The notes below the pieces were generated by a model. The model searched no databases. It saw only the letters and a program-made list of their open reading frames with translations, and had not been told where the DNA came from. The position numbers were made by a program, and so were the translations under genes. From contig NZ_FWYF01000002.1 of NCBI RefSeq assembly GCF_900176375.1, positions 532,161 to 596,160 of the forward strand: a stretch of 64,000 nt of DNA, written 5' to 3'. Source of the stretch: Reichenbachiella faecimaris (GTDB lineage: Bacteria; Bacteroidota; Bacteroidia; Cytophagales; Cyclobacteriaceae). Within the stretch, counting starts at the first letter, position 1; each line of letters begins with the position of its first letter. Below are positions 39,902-48,333 of the stretch, piece after piece.

Positions 39902-42900
39902 ATGAGAATTAATATGTTCAGGGTTCTGCCCCTGTGTATATGGCTGGGTCTGTCCATAAATGAAGTCCACGCACAGTGGCTTGCAGACTATTGTTATAGA
40001 AAGAGTGTAACAGTAGATGCAACTCAGGTGAGTGGCTCTTCCAATCTTAGCGAATTTCCTGTTCTGATCTCTATCATAGATAATGACCTTCGCACCATAG
40101 CTAATGATGGAAATGTTGAAAATGCCAACGGAGATGATATTCGAATTACAGATAACACTCACACAGAATTAGATATTGAAATTGAAACTTTTGTCGCCAG
40201 TACTGGTCAATTAGTCATTTGGGTAGAAGTTCCCTCTCTAGACTATGACGACAATACTACCCTTTATCTCTATTACGGAAACAGTGCAGCCAGTGCTTAT
40301 GCCAATCCCGAAAACGTATGGGACAGTAATTATCTAGGCGTTTGGCACTTAAATGAAGCCACTGGAAATCAGGTGTTGGACGCCACAGTCAACGACAATG
40401 ATGAAACCATGTATCTGGGAAACCCTGGCTCTGATACTTATACAGAAAACACAACAACCACTTCTATAGCTGGAGTGGTCTCAAACGCCAGAAGCTTTAA
40501 TAATGTAGGTAATGATGGAACCAATGATATCTCTTATATCGAAATTCCTCATTCCGCTTCTATAGATATCACTTCAGATCAACTTACTATTGAGGTTTGG
40601 GCGCGCATGTATTATCCGTCGCCCGAAGACGCTCCGTTTGTGATAAAATCTCCAGGCACAAACACAGAAAGATTCATGTTTGGCACACAAAATAGCGACA
40701 ACGCCATTAACAGACGGATTACCTCTTCCGAAGCCAACACCAACAATGACGGTTGGAATTATAATGATGTCTGCGGCAATAACGGACACTATCGCTACGA
40801 TGACGCCTATGCGTCAGATGCTGACTGGCACTATTTTGTTATGAGTTATGATGGTTCTGATGATGATGGTCTTGATGCGACCAATTTGAGAACCCTCATT
40901 GATGGCTCCTTGCAGACTTTTTCCAGATCAACCGCCACTTGCGACCCCTATCCCTATGGAAACATCGCCACTACCACTGCAGATTTATTTTTTGGTAGAA
41001 GAGTAGGTAATGAGCGGTTTTTCAAAGGAGCCATGGACGAAATTCGAATATCAACCGTCGCTCGATCCACTGACTGGATCATCACCACATACAACAATGT
41101 GGATGACCCATCCAACTTCTATGCCGTGGGAGAGCAGGAATATCCATTGGAAGGTGGAACGGCTACTGCAACCAATAGCCAGTTGGACATAAATGAGAGC
41201 ACTACAATAACACTAAGCGCTTACGACATCACTGCAGCACTACAATGGCAGAGCTCTACAGATAACTCCGCTTTTTCAGATATCAGTAGTGAAAACGCTG
41301 CAACACTGAGTACAGGCAGCCTGACCCAAACCACATTTTTTAGGGTGAAGTCAACACTAGATGGATGTGATGCCTATTCTACTACTGCCCAAGTAACTGT
41401 ACGTGCTACATTCAATGGAACTCATGCCTATAGAACCATAATATCAGTGGATCATACGCAAGTTGAATGCACTTCAAGTCTTACAGATTATCCCTTGCTC
41501 ATCAATATTACTGGAGATGCAAACTTGCAGCAAGCCAATGGCAAAGTCCAAGATGCAAACGGCTATGACATTATTTTCACTGACGCCAGCAATACACAAC
41601 TGAGCCATGATCTCGAAAGGTATGATGGAACCAATGGCGACCTCGTAGCATGGGTTAAAATCCCGACTTTGTATTGCGATGCAAACACTGAGATCTTCAT
41701 GTACTATGGCGAATGTGGGTATGCAAGTGGTGATCAATCAAATACTGATACTTGGTCAAACAACTACAATGGTGTTTTTCATCTAAACAATGATCCCTCG
41801 GCCTCAGGGCTGCAAGTAGACCGCACAGCCAATGGCGATGATGGTACCAGCACCAACTTTGCCTCTGATACCCGTCTGAATGGACAAATAGGTCAGGCCA
41901 TTGAATTCGATGGAGGTGATGACTATGTTACTTTTGGTACTGCTCCTCAGGTGAATGGGACAGGTGGCAGAACCTATGAGTGCTGGATTTTTACGCAAAC
42001 TTTTGGAGCAAATGAAGGGATATTTCAAGCAGGTGATCCAGGCAACAATGACTTTTCACTTCATTTACTCAATAACTCATCAGAAAACTTTGAGGTAGAG
42101 ACTGACGCCAATGATGATGACTTCACATTTGTCTCTTCTACAAACAACTGGAGGCATGTGACTTTAACTTACGACAATGCTGCCACATCCACCAGCGTGT
42201 ATTATGATGGTGTTTTGTTTGATGTAATATCTGGTGAAATTAATACTACCGCCTTTGCCTTGGAACTAGGCCGATATAATGGTGCCGAATTCGACGGATA
42301 TATGGATGAGTTTAGAATTTCGAGTGTAGCGAGGTCTTCTGAATGGTTGAAAACCCAATTTAACAATCAGAGTTCACCATCCACATTTTACTCCTTGGAT
42401 AGTGAAGTTTCTGAATTTGTATGGACAGGAGGAGCTGGCAGTACAGATTGGAATGACGCAAATAACTGGTCTACTTGTAGCGTGCCATCCAGCACGGATG
42501 ATATCATAGTTCCTGGCAGTCTAGGCTTTTATCCTGTTGTAGATCAAAATCGAACGGCTAACTATATCAACATAGCATCTGGCGCAAGCATGGATCTAAA
42601 TGGTTTTGATCTAAATGTGACGGGAGATTTTAAGAATGATGGGGCCTTTAATGCCAACAATGGAGCCGTGATTTTCAGCGGAAGTGGTGAGCAAAATATA
42701 AAAGGAGTGGGAGCATTGTCCTTTTTCGATATGGAAGTCAATAAGCCCGATGGGGAGATCATCCTAAACAAAAATTTGGACGTTACCAACGAACTGACAC
42801 TTACCTCTGGTATCGTACAACTCAATGACAACTCAATGACCATAACGGCTACTGGATCAATTGTTGGGGGATCTGCCTCCTCCTTTTTCGTAACTACCAG

Positions 42901-43897
42901 TAGTTCTTGTCTCACCCAAAATGGTATTGGGTCTGGCGGAAGAACTGGAGACGTTTTATTTCCGATTGGCACCAGTAGTACGAGCTACACTCCTGCAACT
43001 TTAAACAACACAGCTGGCAACATTGATGACTTCTGCGCCTATGTTTGTCAAGGAGTTTATACCAATGGGGCTTGCTCTGGAACACCCATCACCTATAAGG
43101 TAGTAAATAAAACCTGGCAAATTACACCAACTTTCGGGGCTGGCCTGGATGTCACTGTATCTCTCCAGTGGAATGGTGCAGACCAAACAGGCGACTTTGT
43201 AAGTGGCAATGCTTATCCTTCTCAATATAATGGCGGAACGTGGAATGGTATTTTGGGCACAGATGTCAGTGGACAAGCAGATCCTTATGTTTTATCTGCT
43301 ACTGGTATCGCTAATTTCTACCCTTTTGGTGTAGGCTCTGATGATTCTGTCTTGCCAGTTGAGCTATTACAATTTAAAGGCAGTCAATACCAAGATGCAG
43401 TTGAATTGTATTGGCAGACAGCTACTGAATTGAACAATGATAGGTTTGAAATTGAATATTCGGCGAACGCCCTAACGTTTGTGACCAGAGGTGTTGTTTC
43501 TGGAGCAGGTACTTCCAATGACCAACAAGCTTATCAATTTAGTGACAACCAGCCTGTGGAAGGGACTAACTATTATAGATTAAAACAAATTGACTACAAT
43601 GGTGACTATGCCTATAGTGATATTATCAGAGTAGAATATTCATCTTTCCAGATTGCTGCTTTTTTGGTCTATCCAAACCCAAGTTCAGGTACCTTTCAAA
43701 TCATGACAAAATTTGATTTGGATCGACCCGTTGAGCTTGAATTGATAGATATGAGTGGTAAGATCGTTTGGGCACAAAGTTTTAGCAAGAAAAACAAATC
43801 AATGGCTTTTGACCTATCGCATATACAGAGTGGCTACTATATACTCAAAGCAATGAGTGGGTCTCATAGCAGTACCCAAAAGCTGGTTAGAAATTAA
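39902..43897 (+). CDS. Type IX-secreted multidomain DUF2341/LamG protein
   Basis: 1331 residues with a signal peptide (MRINMFRVLPLCIWLGLSINEVHAQ). Domain order: DUF2341 (about 28-130); LamG-like lectin/glucanase fold (about 145-405); an Ig-like spacer (about 415-500); a second DUF2341 (about 505-610) and second LamG (about 615-815), so the first half is duplicated; a repetitive beta region with WTGGAGSTDWNDANNWS (about 840 onward); and a C-terminal T9SS sorting domain (FLVYPNPSSGTFQI to SSTQKLVRN, about 1255-1331). Likely cell-surface or secreted, binding glycans or adhesion targets. Many Asp/Asn residues suggest Ca2+ binding. It is monocistronic. Confidence 0.88.
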   Translation: MRINMFRVLPLCIWLGLSINEVHAQWLADYCYRKSVTVDATQVSGSSNLSEFPVLISIIDNDLRTIANDGNVENANGDDIRITDNTHTELDIEIETFVASTGQLVIWVEVPSLDYDDNTTLYLYYGNSAASAYANPENVWDSNYLGVWHLNEATGNQVLDATVNDNDETMYLGNPGSDTYTENTTTTSIAGVVSNARSFNNVGNDGTNDISYIEIPHSASIDITSDQLTIEVWARMYYPSPEDAPFVIKSPGTNTERFMFGTQNSDNAINRRITSSEANTNNDGWNYNDVCGNNGHYRYDDAYASDADWHYFVMSYDGSDDDGLDATNLRTLIDGSLQTFSRSTATCDPYPYGNIATTTADLFFGRRVGNERFFKGAMDEIRISTVARSTDWIITTYNNVDDPSNFYAVGEQEYPLEGGTATATNSQLDINESTTITLSAYDITAALQWQSSTDNSAFSDISSENAATLSTGSLTQTTFFRVKSTLDGCDAYSTTAQVTVRATFNGTHAYRTIISVDHTQVECTSSLTDYPLLINITGDANLQQANGKVQDANGYDIIFTDASNTQLSHDLERYDGTNGDLVAWVKIPTLYCDANTEIFMYYGECGYASGDQSNTDTWSNNYNGVFHLNNDPSASGLQVDRTANGDDGTSTNFASDTRLNGQIGQAIEFDGGDDYVTFGTAPQVNGTGGRTYECWIFTQTFGANEGIFQAGDPGNNDFSLHLLNNSSENFEVETDANDDDFTFVSSTNNWRHVTLTYDNAATSTSVYYDGVLFDVISGEINTTAFALELGRYNGAEFDGYMDEFRISSVARSSEWLKTQFNNQSSPSTFYSLDSEVSEFVWTGGAGSTDWNDANNWSTCSVPSSTDDIIVPGSLGFYPVVDQNRTANYINIASGASMDLNGFDLNVTGDFKNDGAFNANNGAVIFSGSGEQNIKGVGALSFFDMEVNKPDGEIILNKNLDVTNELTLTSGIVQLNDNSMTITATGSIVGGSASSFFVTTSSSCLTQNGIGSGGRTGDVLFPIGTSSTSYTPATLNNTAGNIDDFCAYVCQGVYTNGACSGTPITYKVVNKTWQITPTFGAGLDVTVSLQWNGADQTGDFVSGNAYPSQYNGGTWNGILGTDVSGQADPYVLSATGIANFYPFGVGSDDSVLPVELLQFKGSQYQDAVELYWQTATELNNDRFEIEYSANALTFVTRGVVSGAGTSNDQQAYQFSDNQPVEGTNYYRLKQIDYNGDYAYSDIIRVEYSSFQIAAFLVYPNPSSGTFQIMTKFDLDRPVELELIDMSGKIVWAQSFSKKNKSMAFDLSHIQSGYYILKAMSGSHSSTQKLVRN

Positions 43898-43901
43898 AAA
43901 G

Positions 43902-43938
43902 ACCCGCAGGCAAGGCCTTCTGCCTCTTTCCCGCGGGT
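43902..43938 (+). terminator. Probable terminator of the T9SS protein gene
   Basis: ACCCGC (43902-43907) pairs with GCGGGT (43933-43938), with an inner AGGC/GCCT stem at 43908-43911 and 43922-43925. No T-run follows. It sits right after the stop codon between convergent genes, so it may serve both strands. Confidence 0.55.
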
Positions 43939-43966
43939 ATCTACTTGAAAAGGTATTTTTATAAGG

Positions 43967-44587
43967 CTATGCCTTTAGTTTTTTTCTAGAAAAGAATACT
44001 ATCACTAGTACGAGTCCAAAAAACAATCCTCCACTGCCTAACATCAGCAACTGACCCTCTTGTGGTTTTTGATCTTGCTGAAAAACTCCACGGGAAGTGA
44101 AAATCAGATTCGCCTCAAAGTCGTTGTCCTCATTGAGGAAAAACTTAGTGATATTTTTTCCACCTCTATAAACCCTAAATAAATTGGTGTGATTGTATGT
44201 AGTCCCAAACATGGGGATGTAAACTTTTGCTTCTGATGGCTGAAGTGGGATTTCAGGCAAAATAAACTTGAGATCCGTTTGATGTGATCCGATCAAGATG
44301 CCTCCATTTCTAAGAGCAATTTCACGACCATCAACAGTCAGGTGAAAATTTGATTTTACATAATTGATGACCAAATCTTGGTATGCTTTCTTCTCGATAC
44401 CTAATATCTTGCTCTTACCATAATGTTCAATCATGGCCGCATCCACTCCTGCTTGTGCAAAATTCATCTCGACCAGCCAGCCAGCCCCTGTGTCTCTCAG
44501 CGTAAATGTTGCCATTTTCGAATTGTGAGCAGCTCCACTATTTAAGACTGTGCTCATCCACAACATCATGAGGTAAATTAATTTCAT
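43967..44587 (-). CDS. Exported protein with C-terminal membrane anchor (DUF6702-like)
   Basis: 206 residues: signal peptide (MKLIYLMMLWMSTVLNSGAAH), a beta-rich domain beginning HNSKMATFTLRDTGAGWLVEMNF with conserved segments LTVDGREIALRN and VYIPMFGTTYNHTNLFRVYR, then a C-terminal helix (MLGSGGLFFGLVLVIVFF) followed by basic residues (SRKKLKA) anchoring it in the inner membrane. Its first half resembles the small exported protein at 22441. Such proteins are often near transport systems such as HupE/UreJ, but none is adjacent here. Function unknown. Confidence 0.65.
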   Translation of the reverse strand: MKLIYLMMLWMSTVLNSGAAHNSKMATFTLRDTGAGWLVEMNFAQAGVDAAMIEHYGKSKILGIEKKAYQDLVINYVKSNFHLTVDGREIALRNGGILIGSHQTDLKFILPEIPLQPSEAKVYIPMFGTTYNHTNLFRVYRGGKNITKFFLNEDNDFEANLIFTSRGVFQQDQKPQEGQLLMLGSGGLFFGLVLVIVFFSRKKLKA

Positions 44588-44678
44588 AGCACAATAACTT
44601 TCTGTCTCATTCCACTATAAAGACGAAGAGATTTAGTTATTCCCTACCCAAAGAAGAAGAATAGCGAAGATTAGTGGG

Positions 44679-45119
44679 CTAGCGACTATAAAATATATAA
44701 TCTGTGGCAATGGGCGGTATCCCATTTTGGCGCAAATCCGAAATGATCTGACCGCGATGATGTGTATGATGATTGGTCACATGAAAGAGAATGTCTCTGA
44801 TACTGTTATTGAAGGTTTGCTTTTTAGAATTGGTATAAGTTAGTTTCAGATCCAGATCGAATGCCTTAATTATTTTCAGACTATCAGTGAAATTTGTTTG
44901 ATCCATTGCCTTACATGCTACCAATGAATGCACTTGAAATACATCCAAAGGTTGTTTTCCTAAGATTCTGGCATTCCAAATCTGATGGGCATTGATGTTG
45001 TGAGAGAACAGTGGAATACTTCTCTCGGTCAATTGATTTTCATGCGCTATTAATTGATCTGCCAGCTGTTGATTGGTGTGATGGTGAAACTCAAAAAGGT
45101 TTTGGAAGAATGGTTTCAT
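44679..45119 (-). CDS. DinB family protein
   Basis: 146 residues, four-helix-bundle DinB protein starting MKPFFQNLFEFHHHTNQQLADQL. Candidate metal ligands are His in FSHNINAHQIWNARIL (about 39-54) and in HVTNHHTHHRGQI (about 113-125), the classic HxxHRgQ-type motif. DinB proteins bind a divalent metal; most act as thiol-dependent transferases or stress proteins, and the role here is unknown. It is monocistronic and lies next to a decayed region. Confidence 0.88.
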   Translation of the reverse strand: MKPFFQNLFEFHHHTNQQLADQLIAHENQLTERSIPLFSHNINAHQIWNARILGKQPLDVFQVHSLVACKAMDQTNFTDSLKIIKAFDLDLKLTYTNSKKQTFNNSIRDILFHVTNHHTHHRGQIISDLRQNGIPPIATDYIFYSR

Positions 45120-45155
45120 TTCAGAAGTTTAATTGTATCTAAAGGTAGCAATCAC

Positions 45156-45292
45156 TTATAACATTCCTTTAAGGCTCTTAAATAGTTTATTCAATGCTGT
45201 GGGTGCTCAAAACCTAAAGCATTAGCCATTTGACTACCAGATAATTCAGTAGTTGAGAGCTTTTCTTTGGCTTGCTCAATTAATTTCTCTTG
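45156..45292 (-). pseudogene. AraC-family HTH fragment with frameshift
   Basis: On the minus strand 45292-45191 encodes QEKLIEQAKEKLSTTELSGS then QMANALGFEHPQH and a stop. Shifting frame by one base continues as LNKLFKSLKGML to a stop at 45156. The joined string is the second helix-turn-helix of AraC/XylS regulators (LIxxAKxLLxxTxLSxSEIAxxLGFxxPxxFxxLFK). An in-frame stop lies just upstream, so the rest of the gene is gone. Clear relic. Confidence 0.7.
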
Positions 45293-45326
45293 GGGTTACC
45301 TGTGGCTGAACGTGGACGACTGGGTT

Positions 45327-45578
45327 CTATAATAATCTTTCGTCAATCAGTTCACCATTTTCATAGATTTCCTCTTTTGCTTTGCGCCCCATCTCACTCC
45401 AAAATATTTGCGCCCCTTGCTTTTTATCATTTTCGTAATTGATCTCGCACAGTTTAGCCCCAGACTCATAGTACCAAACCCATTTTCCTTTTCTTTCTCC
45501 ATCCTGCCACTCTCCTTCAGACCTTGTCAATCCATTTTCATAATAATAAGTATGCCTTCCTGAAACACCTTTGGACAA
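45327..45578 (-). CDS. MORN/YwqK-like repeat protein (possibly truncated)
   Basis: 83 residues with three to four YwqK/MORN-type repeats: YYYENGLTRSEGEWQDGERKG, WVWYYESGAKLCEINYENDK, IFWSEMGRKAKEEIYENGE. These beta-hairpin repeats occur in secreted Bacteroidota proteins. The frame can only start at a TTG (45578), because a stop codon lies just upstream in frame and there is no signal peptide. With decayed genes on both sides, this may be the surviving 3' part of a longer gene. The label antitoxin given to YwqK proteins is not supported here. Confidence 0.5.
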   Translation of the reverse strand: MSKGVSGRHTYYYENGLTRSEGEWQDGERKGKWVWYYESGAKLCEINYENDKKQGAQIFWSEMGRKAKEEIYENGELIDERLL

Positions 45579-45584
45579 ACCATA

Positions 45585-45951
45585 TCATGAAATCCCAATA
45601 ATGCAAAGGCATCCCAAGATCAAAGGCAATCTGAGCTGCGCTCTTTCGGGTCGGACGTCCGCCAACTTCAATACGTCATTTGGTATAGGCCGAAAAGCAA
45701 ATTTGTATCCTGCAAAAGTCGCCATTGCATAAAACAGGAGATCAATCACGTTAAACGTTTCCAAATATATGGCGCTAATAGAGTCTATATTTAAGAGCAT
45801 TAATGTTTCGAAAAAGTCTAAATATTCTGCCTCTGCGATAAACCCTACTTGTGTGAAAAGATTACCAAGTGCACAACCAAGAAAAGCAAAAAATGAACCT
45901 ACAAACCCAAAAACTGGGTCAATGCCAGCACCAAAAAACTTAAATGTTCCT
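45585..45951 (-). pseudogene. 5'-truncated membrane protein gene
   Basis: An open frame of about 121 codons runs from just after an in-frame TGA (45952-45954) to the stop at 45585. It encodes helices FFGAGIDPVFGFVGSFFAFL and IDLLFYAMATFAGYKFAFR and a final helix LILGCLCIIGI. There is no start codon before Met at 45800, which would cut off the first conserved helix. The DPVFGFVGSFFAFLGCALGN segment reads like the interior of a conserved protein, so I infer loss of the 5' end. Confidence 0.6.
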
Positions 45952-46099
45952 CACGCATCATTTGATTGTGTTTGATTGAAGATTAATTTTCAAGAATAAT
46001 CAATTTGAAGTCATGGTCAAAATTTCATCTGAAATTGACTTCATGTTAATTTTTCATGAACATCATCCATCTATTCTAGGAGCAGAATCAATCACTATC

Positions 46100-46155
46100 A
46101 ACTTAAAATTAAGTTAAATAACTTATGAATAAGTTTGTAAACTTAAAATTAAGTT
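46100..46155. promoter_or_regulatory. Three phased palindromic operators of the BlaI-type repressor
   Basis: Three 16-bp sites begin at 46100, 46120 and 46140, exactly 20 bp apart: AACTTAAAATTAAGTT, AACTTATGAATAAGTT and AACTTAAAATTAAGTT. Consensus AACTTAnnnnTAAGTT with perfect arms. TAAGTTTG (46130-46137), an exact TAnnTTTG -7 box, overlaps the second site, and the third covers the predicted transcript start. This is a classic autorepression layout for the regulator starting at 46195. The gap 45952-46099 holds only a short dyad (TGAAGTCA/TGACTTCA). Confidence 0.8.
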
Positions 46156-46194
46156 GTACTATTGTCTAGCTGATTAAAATTAAACTCAAATAGT

Positions 46195-46569
46195 ATGGTC
46201 ACTTTAACTAAGGCAGAGGAGAAGATAATGAAGATTCTCTGGGGTATCGAAAAAGGTTTTATCAAGGATATCATCGATCAGTACCCCAACCCTAAACCTC
46301 CTTACAATTCGGTTTCTACCATTGTGCGCGTATTGGTGCAGAAAGAAATCATAGGCTACACGGCTTATGGCAAATCGCATCAGTATCATCCGCTCATTAG
46401 TAAAGACGAATACAAAAAAGGGCAGATGTCGCGGTTGGTGAAGGACTATTACAGCAATTCACTCACGCAAGTGGTCAACTTTTTTTCCGAGAGCAAAGGG
46501 CTCAGTGAAAAAGAACTAGACGAAGCCATGAAAATGCTCGAAGCACTTAAATCTCAGAAAAATGGATAA
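46195..46569 (+). CDS. BlaI/MecI/CopY family transcriptional repressor
   Basis: 124-residue winged-helix repressor: MVTLTKAEEKIMKILWGIEKGFIKDI is the typical N-terminus; the recognition region is around residues 30-60 (YNSVSTIVRVLVQKEIIGYTAYGK); the C-terminal dimerisation helices end in a leucine-rich segment (EKELDEAMKMLEAL). Such proteins bind palindromic operators as dimers and are released when cleaved by a membrane M56 peptidase. That peptidase gene overlaps by 8 bases downstream, and three operators lie just upstream, so autoregulation is very likely. Confidence 0.93.
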   Translation: MVTLTKAEEKIMKILWGIEKGFIKDIIDQYPNPKPPYNSVSTIVRVLVQKEIIGYTAYGKSHQYHPLISKDEYKKGQMSRLVKDYYSNSLTQVVNFFSESKGLSEKELDEAMKMLEALKSQKNG

Positions 46570-48274
46570 GTTCATTTGGTATTTGATGGAGTCCAGCGTG
46601 ATGCTGACCTGTCTCTATGCACTCTATGTATTGATTTTGCGAAAAGAGACTTTCTTTTCGCTCAACAGATTCTATTTGATTGGGATTGTGCTTTTCAGTT
46701 TGGTTTTTCCGCTTTTGAGTTTCGATTTTAATCCCGCGCCAGTCGCCCAGCTACCCATTCAGGAAATCAGCAAAGCCAGAGTAACGTATTACGATGCTTT
46801 TGCTGAGTGGACGTATGTTCATACTTCTGCAGCTCCAGTCGCCACATCTCCTACACGGTTTAGTGAAATCAACTGGGGAGAAGTAGCATTATGGACGCTG
46901 ATTGGACTTTATTTGATTGGTGTGGTGGTTTGTTTGTCACGTACAGCATGGACGGTTCAGTGGATTTATGGTTTGATCCGCAGGCATGCTGTGGAAACAC
47001 ACGAGGGCGTGCAAGTGGTGAAAATGAAAAACCAAATGGCACCGTTTTCTTTTTTGAATTTTGTTTTCGTACATGAGGAAATAATGGGTACGGCCGAATT
47101 CGATTACATCCTGGCACATGAGCGTACGCACGTGCAGCAGCGACATGCTGCAGACTTAATTTTTGTTCAACTTTTGGCAGCTTTTTTCTGGTTCAATCCA
47201 GTAATCTGGCGGCTGATTAAATCCCTAAAAACAACACATGAATATATAGCAGACAACCACATTATAAACAAGGGTTATTCCTTAGTTGAGTACCAGACCT
47301 TGCTTTTGAGACAATTGATCAGCAACAACTCTTACGGGTTGGTACACAATTTCAATTTATCATTTATAAAAAAGAGAATAACCATGATGAAAAATAAAAA
47401 ATCTGGCGGGTTTGGCAAAGTAAAAGTAGCCGCTGCCTTAGTATTTACCCTAGTATTTGGTATCGTGATGATACAATGTAATTCAGCAATGGATGAACAA
47501 ACACCTATTACTACCTCTGAAAAAGCGATTAGCAATAATTTCTCAGATGGAGTGAACTTACCTGTAATTACAGGTCGCGAGGGTGTATATTATGCATCAG
47601 AATCTGACCTTTTGAATTTCACTGTAGTGAATGATAAGCTTACTATAGATGGCGTAGAACATGAAGTAGATGAAATCGCTAAGGTAATTACTGCTTCAGG
47701 TTTGACTTCTAACGGGATCATTGCCCTCAGAGTAGATAGAGACCAAAAAATGGAAATGATTCGTGCGATTCAAACAGAATTGAGAAAAGCTAATAGACGT
47801 AAAGTACTTCAACTGGGTCAGTCCTCACTAGGACAAGTAGTTGAGTCACCTATGCTCCTACCTCCAATGCCAGGTCAAAGCTTTCCAGGTTCACCAGAAA
47901 TGCCTAAAATAGATGATGCCTATGCCAAGGAGCATGATATAGACATTCTTAAAATCTTTCTGGGAAAACATGCAGATCTTACGCATCAAAAGAATGTTTA
48001 TGACTTTGTAAAAGATCAGATGGCTAAAGGTAAATCCAACTATGTGGTAAGCACCAAGTTTAGCAATTCTGATTCCTATGGAACTTACTTGAAAAATTGG
48101 GTCTATATCCAGGAAGGGTTTAATAAAATCTATCAGGAAAGAAGTCAAGCCATGTTTGGTAAAAACTATTTGGAACTTAATAAGGACATCCCTGAGGAGA
48201 AAACGCAGTATGATGCAGTAAGAAAGGGCATACCTAGAGCGATCTCTTTAGCCGAGCAAGAAGGAGATTGCTAA
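46562..48274 (+). CDS. M56 (BlaR1-like) membrane metallopeptidase with ExbD/TolR-like C-terminal part
   Basis: 570 residues. N-terminal half: helices at about 8-26, 36-54 and 108-127, then the zinc motif HERTH (186-190) with a downstream Glu/Asp-type ligand region (THEYIADNHI), then a fourth helix (VAAALVFTLVFGIVMIQC, about 288-305). The periplasmic C-terminal half is not the penicillin-binding sensor of true BlaR1. It contains a segment resembling ExbD/TolR (LTIDGVEHEVDEIAKVI, IIALRVDRDQKMEMIRAI; about 355-405) and an unassigned tail. It presumably senses a cell-envelope signal and cleaves the co-encoded repressor. A strong terminator follows. Confidence 0.88.
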   Translation: MDKFIWYLMESSVMLTCLYALYVLILRKETFFSLNRFYLIGIVLFSLVFPLLSFDFNPAPVAQLPIQEISKARVTYYDAFAEWTYVHTSAAPVATSPTRFSEINWGEVALWTLIGLYLIGVVVCLSRTAWTVQWIYGLIRRHAVETHEGVQVVKMKNQMAPFSFLNFVFVHEEIMGTAEFDYILAHERTHVQQRHAADLIFVQLLAAFFWFNPVIWRLIKSLKTTHEYIADNHIINKGYSLVEYQTLLLRQLISNNSYGLVHNFNLSFIKKRITMMKNKKSGGFGKVKVAAALVFTLVFGIVMIQCNSAMDEQTPITTSEKAISNNFSDGVNLPVITGREGVYYASESDLLNFTVVNDKLTIDGVEHEVDEIAKVITASGLTSNGIIALRVDRDQKMEMIRAIQTELRKANRRKVLQLGQSSLGQVVESPMLLPPMPGQSFPGSPEMPKIDDAYAKEHDIDILKIFLGKHADLTHQKNVYDFVKDQMAKGKSNYVVSTKFSNSDSYGTYLKNWVYIQEGFNKIYQERSQAMFGKNYLELNKDIPEEKTQYDAVRKGIPRAISLAEQEGDC

Positions 48275-48294
48275 AAAATGGATTAGTACGAAAG

Positions 48295-48333
48295 TACGGT
48301 TGGGTGGCATCTCATCCAACCGTATTTTTTTTT
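48295..48333 (+). terminator. Intrinsic terminator of the repressor/M56 operon
   Basis: TACGGTTGGGTG (48295-48306) pairs with CATCCAACCGTA (48313-48324), one G-U pair, 6-base loop, followed by nine T. The stem's 3' arm and T-run are also the last codons of the convergent DUF4056 gene (stop at 48312-48314). Confidence 0.88.

Noticed and set aside
45327-45578. Antitoxin of a toxin-antitoxin system (YwqK label)
   Set aside because: Only MORN-type repeats are visible and no toxin gene is adjacent.
45769-45975. 68-codon plus-strand frame in the decayed region
   Set aside because: Antisense to the truncated membrane protein, whose hydrophobic helices are more convincing.
46100-46155. Possible CRISPR-like array of three regular repeats
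   Set aside because: Units are palindromic 16-mers with 4-bp spacers, not repeat/spacer sized, and sit on a promoter; operators fit better.
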